64,000 nt of DNA from Entoloma clypeatum (Eukaryota; Basidiomycota; Agaricomycetes; Agaricales; Entolomataceae). The stretch is taken from assembly GCA_963565915.1 (NCBI GenBank), contig OY751489.1:3968001-4032000 (forward strand), written 5' to 3'. Positions within the stretch are counted from its first letter, which is position 1, and each line of letters opens with the position of its first letter. Under the pieces are notes generated by a model. That model saw nothing but the letters and a program-made list of their open reading frames with translations, did not search any database and had not been told where the DNA came from. The position numbers and the translations under genes are program-made. This document shows positions 37,812 through 49,441 of the stretch, piece after piece.

Positions 37812-38267
37812 AAAGGTCGTCTGAACAGAACGGGATGTCGTGGTGAGAGCAAACACCGTTCCGAATCGTATGTTCTGAACTTGACTTTGCTTATGTACTG
37901 TTCTGCTGTCAATCCATCACATGATCTAATAATATGAGACCCGTGCCTGACCGGTGTGGGGTAGGAATTTCAAATTTCGAAAGCTCCTTAAAAAAAAGCA
38001 AGGCAGTCAACTATATTCTTATAAGGTATGCTACTAACGTTACAACTCGGGTTAGAGTGAATGAGGCCAAAGTCCATGCAGTGAGTACAAATGTCATGAG
38101 TCCAGAGTCCATGTGGGTCATTTTTCAAGTGTCCGTGTATGTAGCGAGGAGATTGTCCATGGGCTGTGTGAGTATCCTTTTGGTTAAATGCAGAGGCATG
38201 AGTGGGGCTGATCGTGAAGAGCAAGCTAGCGATGAAGGAGTTCGAAGCGTATGTGAACTGGAGAAGA

Positions 38268-38816
38268 TCATTTGGTGATGGTGAATTTCTGGCTGTTGTT
38301 TCCAGAATCGCCAAAAACTGCCGGAATGAGGGTCAGTTGACCTCTTGTCAATCTACACGTGCACGAGAAGACTCACCAACGACAGAATAGTCATTGCCTG
38401 GAGGGGTGTCTGCAGGGATCGTGACCGCCTTTCTGCCATCGAGGATGTTGAATCCTTCGGCAAGGGGTTGTTCTGTCGCGTTCATTAGGCAACATGAATA
38501 ACTGCCTCATCCAATCAGACTGACCAAGGCCGACGAGAATATGTCCTTTCGCAAGGACAATGGAGCCCTTGGAGTTGGTGATCCTGGCGGGTGGCTTTGT
38601 GACATCCCTGACATGCATAGCTGAGCGTTAGGTTTGGGGGTTGTATCGTGATACATACCAAGTCACGGTGTGGGTGGATCCTGCTTTCCAGACTGTGCCC
38701 TCAGTGGGAAAAAGAACAGGGGGTACGAAAACATCTCGTGCACTGAGAGGTGCAGCGATGACAAGTGTTGAGAGTGCAGAGAGGACGGAGAGCGTGGTGG
38801 AGAACGTGAACTTCAT
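38268..38816 (-). CDS. short Kre9/Knh1-like secreted protein (128 aa)
   Basis: Exons: 38816-38659, 38607-38525, 38472-38377, 38317-38268; the frame closes at 387 nt. A signal peptide (STTLSVLSALSTLVIAAPLS) is followed by the same domain as in the neighbouring gene: VFVPPVLFPTEGTVWKAGST, VTWDVTKPP, GSIVLAKGHILVGL, AVTIPADTPPGNDYSVVVFG and DSGNNSQKFTITK. It stops right after the domain, so it lacks the Ser/Thr stalk and GPI tail and is likely a soluble secreted form. Intron positions match the longer paralog, so the pair is a tandem duplication. Confidence 0.88.
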
Positions 38817-38867
38817 GTTGAGCGTGAGATGGCGTTGAGTGGTAAGTACTTGGTGGAGCAGCTTGAG

Positions 38868-38875
38868 CTTTTATA
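38868..38875 (-). promoter_or_regulatory. TATA box of the short Kre9-like gene
   Basis: The minus strand reads AGATATAAAAGCTC about 55 nt upstream of the ATG, implying a very short leader. Confidence 0.55.
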
Positions 38876-38950
38876 TCTTTTCACATGGTACACAGAGTTC
38901 ACCGCCTTCTTCGGTAGTGGAGCCCATCACTTATCATCTGCACTGCAATA

Positions 38951-39621
38951 CTATGGGTGACCGGGTGTTGCAAAATCACCTAGTTATGCAAAATTTCTCC
39001 GATGGGCGCATTCCCGCATCTTGAGCAACTGATGTCTCATAGATCGGGAATCTTTAGGCACTTTAGGAGACCACTGTAACTTCGAAACATGACATTCCTG
39101 TCCCTCAATGAAATCAGAGCTGAAAAACCATGAAAAACCACGATTTTCGAGCTTGTTCTATCTTGGTAAAATTGATGTTTGAGCGGGCACCTTCATCCTT
39201 CGGGATATGATATGTTTTATTGTTATCCATCCTTAAAACAATTTCTCCGGGACAGAAACATGAGGTATACAAGACGTGGACACTCGTCGAATCTTGAGCG
39301 TGACAACAAAACTCATCGAGCGTCGTATGGTTCGAACTCCGACAGGACCTCCCCCAAAGAGGCAGGAGGCTCTGCAGGGCGGAGACGTAAATTGTGATGT
39401 GACCCGAGTGTGACATATTTTGCACAACCTAGTGAAAATGGTGTGCCAATTTCCTCCCGCTCCAGTTATTTTTCCTTGCCACATATCCTCAAGATCAAGT
39501 GGAGACAATTAAAGCCAGAAAGCCAGGCTGTACGACGGTAAAAGAATCAAGTCATTTGAGGCAGTGGATGTAGCACGATAAGCCCTCTTTAAAAAGTTTT
39601 GCAACACCCGGTCACCCATAG
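38951..39621. mobile_element. MITE with perfect 25-bp terminal inverted repeats and TA duplication
   Basis: The left end, CTATGGGTGACCGGG then TGTTGCAAAA (38951-38975), is the exact reverse complement of 39597-39621. Both ends are flanked by TA (38949-38950 and 39622-39623), as in the Tc1/mariner superfamily. The 671-bp interior has no transposase on either strand, so it is a non-autonomous copy. It lies in the promoter-side gap upstream of the Kre9-like genes. Confidence 0.85.
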
Positions 39622-39687
39622 TAAAGGGAAATTGAGAACCGAAAGAATGGCGCCAACTCAAAATTTTCTCAATGTCCTCATGTCATC

Positions 39688-40128
39688 ATGATAAGCTGGT
39701 CTTCTCCTCTTTCTTTTGCCGTCACCAATTTCACCCAATCTTGCTCCATTACTTTGCTTTCCACAAACCTTGAATCTTGTCTACCGGAACCAGCTCAGCG
39801 ACTTCTTCTTGTCCTCTTACGGGAAAGAATCCTCGGCCAGCAGGACCGCCAAGCCCGCAAAGCAGAGTTCGATCAGCTGCTCTGTACCCTAAGAAAGTCC
39901 GACGTCATTAACCCAGCGATTTGCAAAGAGTTTCAAAACACGTTTGCGCTTCAAATCTGGAATGCATCCTCGAGGATGCATGTCAATAAAGGGAATGGCA
40001 ATGCATCACGTTCCATTCCATTGGCTCGAAAGAGACCCTTGACGCAGCACAGCGCTACGGTGGATGCGGGTGCGACTCGGGATCTCTCAGCATGTCGAAT
40101 TTGTGGAACTCGTTTCAACACCGGATAA
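39688..40128 (+). CDS. hypothetical protein with terminal CxxC (146 aa, may be one exon of more)
   Basis: A 146-codon frame opens with ATG (ISWSSPLSFAVTNF..). It has a helical middle (PAQRLLLVLLRERILGQQDR, KAEFDQLLCTLRKSDVIN), then a basic segment, and ends SACRICGTRFNTG. CRICGTRF looks like the first half of a C2H2-type finger, which suggests that a splice site near 40120 continues the protein; I could not find the next exon with confidence. No family recognised. It starts 65 bp beyond the MITE. Confidence 0.4.
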   Translation: MISWSSPLSFAVTNFTQSCSITLLSTNLESCLPEPAQRLLLVLLRERILGQQDRQARKAEFDQLLCTLRKSDVINPAICKEFQNTFALQIWNASSRMHVNKGNGNASRSIPLARKRPLTQHSATVDAGATRDLSACRICGTRFNTG

Positions 40129-42896
40129 ATCTCGCTTTTTGTCCCCCCGATTCCACCCGACTCAACCCTCAACTCAGCTTTCCTGCATGGCTTGCCTGCG
40201 ACACCCATGGCAATTGGAAATCACCCCATTTCACAGACCTGACACAGCCCTCTTGCTCGGAGCATGTCGGATCCAGATTTCCGGCTTTTGCGCACCCAGA
40301 GCGGGACGGGATCGCCACAGGCTGCCTGACCTCCGTATGCTCACGCTTGACGGGCACAACGAAGAACCATGTTATCAAGTCGTCTCGGCTTCTACTTGTT
40401 CCCGGGGACACATCTCTCTTACGCATTGGGCCCTTCGGCATTCGGCATGCACTGGCTAAGCTGACTGCGAAAGCCGACATGTCAATCCTGACAGGCTCGC
40501 GGGGTTTTTCCAGATTAGCTGATCTCAACAATCGCGATAGACTCGCGAAGGACGGCACCAACAGCCCTCCAGTCAACGCAGCTCAAGGCTCGGGCAGGCG
40601 GCGCGATACTTTGAACACGTCAGATCGATGTCGTCCTTGGTGGTGCTGGTCGTTGACACTTGCAGTGACCAGGAAGACGACTCACAAACGCGCATGTAGG
40701 TCTCCCGTTTACCTTCTACAAGCTTTGTTCGATTCGTGGGACCGAGATTACCTTGGTACGATCTGCAGAACGTTCCGGTCCTTCATCTCCGTCTGTGGGG
40801 TGTGCAGAACGAGCCGTCTGGGGTCCTGCGAAGGGGTTGACGCCACATCGGGGTTGGCGCGGACGTACGACAGGGTGCAATCAACCACTTATCACCGTTC
40901 TGGTATCGCCAGCATTGTTCTGATGTTTTGAATGCCACTTCGCTAGTTGTATGAATAAACGCCCACTAAACTCAGCGCCCAACGCTGGGCGGGCGTGCTC
41001 TTGTTTTCAACGGTGCCATGCATGTAAGCTTAACCTGCCGATGCGATCATCACAATTTGCTCTAAACCCAATCGCCTCACCTTCTTTGACAGCCTTACGG
41101 CCATTATTCCCTCGACGATGCACATCCACCCACTCCCGGTTCTTCAACCCGCCGGGAAATCTTGTCGCAACATATCCTGACCCAGGCATTCGCCACCTCG
41201 ATCCGTAGCTTGTTGTTCTTTTGGTTCCAACGTCATTCTCTGCACGTTTCGAGTCGAAGTAACCTTTACATACAAAGCGTAGTTCTGTGCACGATATGAA
41301 GAAGAGTGGAGACTCACGACTAAGCGGGACATCGGCGGGATAGTCCTGCTGGACGCACGTTCTCGAATACTTACTCCCAGTGGCGAGCGCGCCGGACTCA
41401 CTCCTCCTCCTCTACTCCACCTTCTGGACGATCATTCAAGCTCTACGGGGCTTCTCTCACCGGGCTCTTTTGTCCCCTCCCTGCTTCCGTCCAGCGGATG
41501 CGCCACTCCAGGGGCTTTGGGCTTTGTGACAACCCTCCGGTATTGGTGAGGATGTACTGTATTTGTTGTTTGGCTGGCACTACGCACGTCCGGTATTTGC
41601 TCGGGGGGCGTTCCTACGTCAACTGGATAGAATGAAAAAGGTTTGTGGATCTTTCTGTTGACTCTTCATAGCCGGGCCGGGACGGGACAGTAACAAGATG
41701 CTCGTTGCCAGGCAGGCATTCATGACGTTTATATAATTGACGATCTCCCGCGCCATCGAACCATGTTAGGTTCTCTTGCGCATCAGGAAGCCTTTCATCG
41801 ATCAGTGCATGGACGATGCCGATCCGTTTGTTCATTCAGGATGATCCCGTCCGCGTCAGGCTTGGAAAGTTTGTCGTGATCGTGAAAGTCTCGTTGATTG
41901 TTGCTTTCATGGGCCAAAGGGGTTCGTTGCGGTTTCATTCCCATTTCTTGCTTTTTTGCATCGGTCGTGCGGGGTCGTTTGCTGTCCGTTGTTCCCCGTG
42001 GCTGGGTGATGTGACTGGGCTCTGTTCTTCATTTCATCTTCCACGGCTCGTCTGGCATCAGGACGGACGAAATACCAGGGTATGTAAATGGACTCCGTAT
42101 ATTTGCTAGCGAACAGGTATGCTGACGTGTTTTGGAGTGCTTTAGAAGAAGCAAGATATACACTTTTCTCTCGAAGCGTCACGATACTTTTCCATGGTGT
42201 CACGATAAACTCTCGCTCGACCCTCGCGCTCGGGATCTCATCTTTAGTAGCGGGCGAGGTTATCACTCTCATCACTCGCCGTTAAATTTGGCTGTGATTA
42301 TCGGTCAGTCGAACCAAATGCTTTGTCACAACGGCACAAGCTAACTTATTGATGTAATAACAGCGACATCACGAGAACGCGCCAACTGACTCCACTGGTG
42401 ATATCATGATGTTCCGGAGGCAAGTCCCTTGAAGCAGCTTTTTTGCCATGTTGGGGCTCCACTGCCTACCGTCTCTTTTTCCCTGGAGTAGTCGAGAGCT
42501 AGCATTGCATGGCAGCGTATTCCTGTCAGCGTGGGGTCAGAGGCTTGGACATCTTTGTAGGTCGCATCAAGGTATCGTCGCTCTTATTTTGATCCAACAG
42601 GAAGATCTACTGCTCTATCAGTCGCTTTCTGGTCAGACACTTCGTTGGTAACTCTGCCAAAACTTGAAGTCGCGCAATTAAATACCCATTGTGCTTCAAG
42701 GGTGCGAGTCAGTCGCGTACAGTCCTCAGCCAGTGGTGACTGACCTGACCTCAAAATCCATCATCCTAGTACAACCACTGTTGCCACTTCCGATGGGCTT
42801 CGAAATCTATTTGGGGTCTCGGCCCCTGCCATGCTGACAGTGGTCATTACGCCCGGAGCGCTGTGTGCATCCGCTCCCTAGCCATATCTTCTGAGA
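40129..42896. other. no confident gene
   Basis: A plus frame is open for 279 codons at 40092-40931 but its composition (Ser/Arg/Thr-rich, no domain) and open mirror frames on the minus strand argue against it. The rest shows only short frames. Confidence 0.35.
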
Positions 42897-43221
42897 ATGA
42901 AAACATCGACGGCAGTGCGTGATGTTCCAGTTGCGGGAGACAGTGAGCCGATCTGGACGTTTTCAAAGTTGACTGTACGTTCATCGTTTCGTGCGGCGTA
43001 CTTATCGCCTTCCTCTGATCTTGCGTGCATCTGGCTAGATTTTTTTTTGACCGCGTGTATGAGGCAGGGATCCGAAGGTTCTTGTGCGAGGTTTCCAGCT
43101 CATGAAAGAAGAAAATGGGGCTGTCTGTGAGGACATCATATTTCGTCAGAACCCTCGATTCAGAAACACGACGTATCTGGATTTCTACTTCAGTCTTTTG
43201 ATTGGGAGCGGGTACGACTGA
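42897..43221 (+). pseudogene. possible gene fragment with a frame break
   Basis: The start reads MKTSTAVRDVPVAGDSEPIW then TFSKL, followed by a GTACGT donor and a GGCTAG acceptor near 43040. Then FFFDRVYEAGIRRFLCE is in one frame and LMKEENGAVCEDIIFRQNP then RFRNTTYLDFYFSLLIGSGYD (stop 43219-43221) in another, with only about 8 nt between. The last part reads as genuine protein. No intron fits the shift, so I call it a broken gene. No family recognised. Confidence 0.4.
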
Positions 43222-43745
43222 CTGGGATGTTGGACCTCAGGCTACAAGTTCAAGAGGATACAACTGGTAGTTAACCTCAATAACGACAGTGCACCTGATA
43301 CAAGCCACAAATGCCCGAGTTTGTTCTTATGCGTAAAGGATGCCAATGACATTAGTTAAGCCAACGCCGTTGAACGTGCTGGCAGGGCGGGGTGCTAACT
43401 CGCAGCAACAGGAACTTGATGAAACCTGTCTTACTGACAACCGGCCTGCAGTCACACGATAGAGCATTTCATGGATGGACAAGGTGGACGGCAAGGACTT
43501 TGAAAACACCAGCTGCATATAGCGTGTGCCCAGATACAACCTAAAGTACAACAAGAGTAGACGAAAGAAGCAACTAAATACGCGGTACTACGTAGTATTT
43601 GCGTCGCCCATTGTGAGTGTGCAGTGCGCGACCATGGGGATGTCACTGTACTCACCCAATAGAGAAGGCCTGGCTCTGCATGCTCAATCTGCGACATTTT
43701 CAGGTCTCGGCAGGTCATTGCAAATCGGACAGTGACTTACCATCA

Positions 43746-43964
43746 TCATCGGCACACCGGCTCGTGACCCTGCCTAGGTGGCGCGATGTACACGCAACAC
43801 ACGCTCTCGCACTGTCTAGTCTTCCGATTGAAAACTTTGCAAGGAGTGCCAACCAAACAAATGCCGTCGCGTGCTTTCACTACCGCTGGGAGTCGCAAAT
43901 CCAATGCAAAGGTGTTCACAACACACAGAGAGATCGAAACGAGAAGAATACGGGAGAAGTGCAT
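43746..43964 (-). CDS. small secreted cysteine-rich peptide, copy 2 (72 aa)
   Basis: A single exon. The signal peptide is HFSRILLVSISLCVVNTFA; the mature part starts LDLRLPAVVKARDGIC and has six cysteines, C-x5-C-x9-C-x3-CC-x13-C, ending VCR and TGATGA. A TATA box (GTATAAGTAGG) lies ~90 nt upstream. LPAVVKAR may be a short propeptide with a basic site. The copy at 49663 differs at many mature positions but keeps all cysteines, so the fold seems under selection. Function unknown: a secreted effector-like, toxin-like or signalling peptide are all possible. Confidence 0.7.
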   Translation of the reverse strand: MHFSRILLVSISLCVVNTFALDLRLPAVVKARDGICLVGTPCKVFNRKTRQCESVCCVYIAPPRQGHEPVCR

Positions 43965-44053
43965 AGCGAGATCGTTTATAGATCGCAGTGGGACTCGGAG
44001 AGCAAAGTGACTGGGGTACTTGTTTCTGAAGACGACGAATGCCTAGCATTCCT

Positions 44054-44060
44054 ACTTATA
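44054..44060 (-). promoter_or_regulatory. TATA box of Cys-rich peptide gene, copy 2
   Basis: The minus strand reads GGCGTATAAGTAGGAATGC, 90-97 nt upstream of the ATG at 43964. It is conserved in copy 3. Confidence 0.65.
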
Positions 44061-44160
44061 CGCCAAATGGCCGTGACGACACCGGGTCGTGGGTGACGAC
44101 GAAGGTCTCCGATCCCCGGCGCTGACCGTTTGCTAGATCTAGTACACCTGGTCTTGCGCC

Positions 44161-44292
44161 TGGTGTTTGAAGGAGAAGAATATGATGTGCGTAACCCAAC
44201 GTTACGTACTGGAGAGACGAGTAGTCCACACCTGGTGTTTGAAGAAGAGTATGATGTAAATTTACGTACTGGAGAGACAAGTACTACACACC
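44161..44292 (-). promoter_or_regulatory. tandem duplication upstream of Cys-rich peptide copy 2
   Basis: A ~65-bp unit (GGTGTTTGAAGRAGA, TATGATGT, TTACGTACTGGAGAGAC, CACACCT) occurs twice here and once in the promoter of copy 3 (49845-49906). It sits 100-240 bp upstream of the TATA box and could carry regulatory sites; that is inference. Confidence 0.55.
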
Positions 44293-44390
44293 TCAAACAT
44301 ATATCAAATGACGACGGTTCCCCCGGTCGGCGCTGCCGATTCGATTCCGAGTTCTCGTAAACTCGAACTCGGTCTTTCCAGACCGTGCCC

Positions 44391-45790
44391 GCCAGATTTT
44401 TCGTCGCTCAATCTATCGGAGTCTGAATCGCTCGTCACGTGCCTTTCAGTTGGAGGCGCCAAACTTCACAGCACAGGATTCAAAATTTAGCCTCTGCAAA
44501 TGATATTGATAAAGGGTCTGCAAAATAATATTTTGTAGAGAATACTTTGGAGGTGAAGAATGAAAATATGTGACAGATGTGAAATACATGGCAAAATGTT
44601 GATATTATCGAGGCATTTCTCATCAACTGTAATACTTGAGGAACAAAAAGATTCAATGATCCAAATATTGATCATTCTCACCAGAGAAAGTTGGTGGAGA
44701 ATGATGTTGTGAAAAAAATCCTTTTTTGTCTAGTTTTGCTATTTTAAAGTTCTTACTTTCTTGTTCACCAAATTCTTTGTAAAAGTTGGGCTTTGTCAAG
44801 CAACTTTAAAAACCCTTTCAGACTTGCCATACTTTATCTTTTCTCACGGACAAGTAATATTTTTGGCAGAAAGAATAAACATTGCAAAAGTTTAATTTTG
44901 GCATCAGGGAAGTGCATCCCAAAAGGAGATATTTCACAAACACTTTTGTGCCTATGAAAGGGGTCATTTCTCATAAACTTTTGCAAGTGCTAAAATTGAT
45001 GTTTCGCAAGGGCAAAAGTAGGGGCCCACTAATGCCCAGTCATCACCCACTGTATTACTGACAGGGAAGTTAGTCAAAAGTCAAAATCACGACGTCTTCA
45101 TGATCTGCGAAGCTACATAAGGAAGTATACAATGAGGGCGGTCGCTAAAGTGTTAATTCGTTGAAATCAAGGGATTTGAATGGGTGAAACAAACTTGAAG
45201 AGGTATGAATCATGTTACATGAATGCAAGGATTGGGTTACACCCAGGACACCATCACACTGTTGAGGGATAACAAAGGTGTGGTGAGGCAGGGATAGATG
45301 GTAGATTGGAGTGCAGAGGAATGCGGATCGTAGCGTGTAGGACGACTTCATTAATTACCTTATGCCCAGTTAGATTTTCAATTGAGGACGATGTCATGAT
45401 CAGCGTTTGTAACCAAGAACAATTGGTGATTCGGTGAGGGCACGCTGCTAGGGAAACTTAGTGAAAGAAAAAAAAATGCGAACCAGCAAGAGGCGAGATG
45501 GGCCCCAGTGAAGGTGGGGTCATGAGATGATCACAAAACGGGTTACGGAGGATGAGAAAAGAGATTCCACACTGTGGAGTTGATAGAGCATGACAACAAT
45601 TGGATGATAGATGTGGGGACATAACTCGGACTCAGACTCAGAAGATGTGGTATGCACGAGGATGCGAATCCTTAATTTTTCCTCGGAGATAACCTGTGCT
45701 CTAGATGGGTTGAAATGCCGACCACTGGGACACAATAAGTTAAAGCAATCATCGATTCATTGCCCTCAGCAACCTCTCCGAAAGGACGTC
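44391..45790. other. AT-rich spacer
   Basis: No gene. An imperfect inverted pair TTGCAAAAGTTTAATTTTGG / ATAAACTTTTGCAAGTGCTA lies at 44882-44903 and 44974-44996. The rest is unremarkable up to the start of the five-exon gene. Confidence 0.4.
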
Positions 45791-46840
45791 ATGGACAGAT
45801 TCTACAACATCGACAAAGCAAGTAAGTAGAGATTTCTGGTCATAGGGAAGAAATTACTGACAAGGATGCAGCCAAGTATTTAGAACAGATTGCGACTGCA
45901 AATGTCAGTAGCAAAGAGCGGAGACTGGCAGTGTTTGACGAGGTAAGACTTTCCTATTTCAGTTTCGACGAATCTTATTGACACTGAGCATTCAGATGGG
46001 AGTCAAAATCATACAAACAGCTCACCCCACCTGTTGGCAGATGGCAAGCCTAGATATCCCGACTTCCAGTGATGCAGAGTCTTCTGAGGGAGAAGAAGTC
46101 TGCCTCATTGTTCATGGAATCCTTATGAAGAAGATGTTGCCGCCATTTGGGCAGGATACTGGGTGAGTCAGAATTGTCTGATGCTGTCGGCTAATTCGCT
46201 CAATACTAGGGTAGAAAACATGTGCGACCTGAACTCTTGTTGCAATCTATAGTTATTGGTGGCTCAGGGTCTCCAACTTTTGAGCGAGCAATTCTGGCAC
46301 TCTACACTGCGTACTCTTTGTTCGAAAGAAGTTTTCCAGAGGGGCAGCTTGAACCGTTTGATGCAGTGAAGATTGGGGAGACAGGCGCCGAAATTAAGAT
46401 AGGCAATCAGTATCTGACGCCACGCAGAGACGCACCAGAAGGAGCCGGTTCGTGTCTAGGTGCAGTTGACCCACAAGGTATTCTACAGAGAATTGTCGAG
46501 GGAGGGGATTACTTTCATGCAGATGACAATGTCGTCGAATATTTCTCTTGCTCAAATGGTGAAGACGGGGAGCGAAGGTATGTTTTGCGTTGTTAAGTTG
46601 ACTTTTGACAGCCATCTGATTGACGTTACCAGGTTGAACAAGATCTCGCCAGCAGTCTTTCACACAGGGGATGTAGTGGAGGTGGAGCTCAGCCTCGTTG
46701 TCCCCATGGCAAATGGCAAACAAAAATTGAAGGCTATACTGAGAGCTATAGTGCTCGTGAATGATGAATTTGCGAAGGTGCGCAGATTTACAGCTACATT
46801 TATATTGAATGACGAAGGGGCTGACTATTTATATCAATAA
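45791..46840 (+). CDS. unclassified protein with a second copy nearby (279 aa, 5 exons)
   Basis: Exons: 45791-45821, 45872-45942, 45996-46162, 46215-46577, 46633-46840; phases close. It starts MDRFYNIDKATKYLEQIATA and contains HPTCWQMASLDIPTSSDAES then VCLIVHGILMKKMLPPFG, an acidic, conserved segment also found in the paralog at 50.4-57.5 kb. Later parts read RPELLLQSIVIGGSGSPTFE, FERSFPEGQLEPFDAVKI and VFHTGDVVEVELSLVVPMAN; it ends NDEGADYLYQ. A 40-nt alternative intron after AAG at about 46780 would swap the tail for a basic one ending SRKKKD (47030). I recognise no family. The N-terminal half is the repeated unit, so it may be part of an element-linked gene family. Confidence 0.65.
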
Positions 46841-47289
46841 GGCTGCTCTGCTTCAACGAATGAAGGAGGGTAGCAGGTTTGCCGCAACATATGGAGTTGC
46901 CGCGGGAGCTGTGACACGACTCAAACGCAAAAGTGGGTATGAGGCAGTGACGAGTGATAGGGGGAAAAAGGTCCGCGGCCTGGACAGCATGGATGAAGAC
47001 GATTCGATTTCTCGTAAGAAGAAGGATTGAGTTTTGACACTTGATGTAGTATTTACAAATTTGTGTATTTTGTCTATGTAGAAAATGAACAGCGGCATGA
47101 GTCACTAGAGGAATCCTTATATGTGATTTGAGTAGGACATCATGATTTGTAGGGCAAGATTGCCTCCTTATTCACGAGGATTTTTGATGTAAGAGGATGG
47201 GCAGGTGCGGGTGCGCATTGGGTTCACCCATGGATCGGTCTCCCCCCTGCTACAAAAAGGGAGAGCCAACCAAACCTTCCCTGGAAAAC

Positions 47290-48927
47290 ATGACTGCTCT
47301 CTCGTCGAACACTCTCTTGCCAACTCTACCCATAGAGATACTCGATGATATTGTTGAGTTAGCATCCCATCATAAACACGAAGCTCCCAGTACCCTCCTG
47401 GCTCTTGCTGTCACTTGCCAAAGGCTATTGTGTGTAGCCTTGGATGCACTCTGGGGACAGTTCCAACACTCTATCGTCCCTTTGCTTCATGTGTTCGACT
47501 CAGACATCTGGGTCAGACACAATGGAAAATCGGTAAGTTACGTTTGGAATACAAATTATGGTAAAACTGCGAACTAATGAAGGATTTTAACAGCCATTTG
47601 GAATGGGACACGGATTTGGAGAATTCGTACCACTAGAGTTGAGGGAGACTCACATCGAATGGGTGGTGCGTAAAAATTTGTATATTCTAGCTTCAGGAGT
47701 TACAATAAAGCTTAGGATTTGCTACGGCCTCCAAAGAAAATCGAGCTTGAGCGCTATCGGCTGTATGCTGGGCGAATACGAGACCTTAGGATTGGAAGTC
47801 TATCAGCACATTCGGACGACACGGTCATGACATGCCTATACATGACGCCCAGCTTGTTTCTCATGCTGATCGGTGGTCCAGGTTCCAACCTCCCCCGGGG
47901 CGAAAATTTCGGCACGGTATTTCGCAAACTTCGGCACTTCGAATGGATTAAAGATGCATGCGATGAGTGGAATGACACTGACCCAGAAGAGGAGTTTTTC
48001 CCCGAGACACACATCCAGTACCCTCGATATCTGCAGCCTTTGATGCTCCACGAGATGGGCTGGATGTCGGCAGTACAAACATTTTCCCTGACTATTGAGG
48101 AAAATGTTGAGCTCAATGACAATCACACGCGGCACTTCTTGAAATACTTCGCAAACACCGACTCCATCGAACTGATGGGATCAACCAAAAATCTGGTACA
48201 ATGCACACGGGCACTCCCTTCCGGACTATGAGCAAAGAAGATTCATGTTGCGACCTGGGATTATTGGAAGGCAGATGAATATATGCAGGTCTTGGGCGAG
48301 TTGGGACGCGTCATAAGAGGGCGCGCCGAAGGAAACCCGATATCAAACATCACGGTTGACAATAGTGTCGGCTGGTTGAGCGGCTGGACAGTTGACGGGG
48401 GAGAACTGCATGTGGAGTCTATCAAGGAAGGAAGCTACTATGACATGACTCCCAGCCTTCTTGATATGGATGGTGCACATATCAGGACATTGGATCTGGA
48501 TGGCGTAATCGATATGCACATCCCCGTGAACTTCTTGCGAACTTTATCGGATGTGACGAAAAGCTTATGATCGCTATCCATCGGACGGGTGGTTGCACGT
48601 TTCATCGAACCTTCTACGGAAATCACCTTTGACGAGTTAGCGGTCTTCGTGGGAGACCAACCATTTCTAGAAGAACTTTACATCCCATGGATGTGTAGCT
48701 CTAATCTAGAGAGGAGACTAGAAAATACCAGCATGCGAGGACATCATGTGGAGCACGGGGGGCTCGACAACGGAGAGGGACAGCCTGAGGAAAAGCCTGA
48801 GCTATGCCTGAAAACTCTTGGGTCCTTGCTTTGGTTTGGATGACTCAGAAGGTTAAAAACTCAAGGCGATGTTTCCTTCGTTAAAAGAGATCTGCCTCTT
48901 CTCGGTATTCGTGAGATCCTGGGTTGA
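47290..48927 (+). pseudogene. F-box pseudogene with three in-frame TGA stops
   Basis: The start reads LLPTLPIEILDDIVELASHH, then LLALAVTCQRLLCVALDALW, a typical F-box. Introns at about 47533-47593 and 47669-47716 join cleanly to IEWVDLLRPPKKIELERYRL. From there one frame runs to 48927 with TGA stops at 48229-48231, 48568-48570 and 48841-48843, while the protein reads on normally after each (AKKIHVATWDYWKADEYM; SLSIGRVVARFIEPSTEI; LRRLKTQGDVSF). CGA (Arg) is a plausible ancestor of all three. Leu-rich segments suggest LRR-like repeats. Confidence 0.7.
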
Positions 48928-49253
48928 TGCCATGGATGAGGATGTTGACATAGAAATTCGAGAATGTTAAATATACTACAATTGAAGGTCTTGGAGCATG
49001 CAACCGACTGGCAGGACTGGTAGGATAGATGCACACGAAAAGTGATGGCGAGGCGCCAGCAAACGGCGGATGTCGGATGTCGGAACATGCGACCAACGGT
49101 AGGATAGACTTGCACCAATGAATGTCGGAAGTCGGATATACATATACATATGTACAAACAAAGAGAGCACAATATCTGGACATCACACATCAGTAGGATA
49201 GATGTGCGATGAAGAAAATGGCATGGGACAACCTGGTAAAACTGAATTCTCGT
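48928..49253. other. spacer with short direct repeats
   Basis: GGTAGGATAGA recurs at 49018, 49090 and (as AGTAGGATAGA) 49191, and GATGTCGGA-type motifs cluster at 49065-49140. No gene is seen. Confidence 0.4.
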
Positions 49254-49441
49254 AAACTCGAACTCGGAACTACATATTTGTGTAGCATTGTGAGTGTGCA
49301 GTGCGCGACCATGGGGATGGCACTGTACTCACCAGATTGAGCATGCAGAGCCAGCCCTTCTCTATTGGCATTTCTGTACATCCTGGGACATTTTCAGGTC
49401 TCGGCAGGTCATTGCAAATTGGACAGTGACTAGTACCATCA

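Larger units (their letters stand above)
43613..44390 (+). repeat. duplicated segment carrying a Cys-rich peptide gene, copy 1
   Basis: Matches 49288-49960 in the same orientation at high identity (about 85-90 percent by eye), from CATTGTGAGTGTGCAGTGCG through the peptide gene and promoter to AACTCGGTCTTTCCAGAC. It includes a CTCGTAAACTCGAACTCGG motif at 44354-44372. Confidence 0.85.

Noticed and set aside
40092..40931. A 279-codon plus-strand frame
   Set aside because: Composition is unlike the neighbouring genes, open mirror frames exist, and no domain or conserved exon signal is seen. Kept only as a remark.
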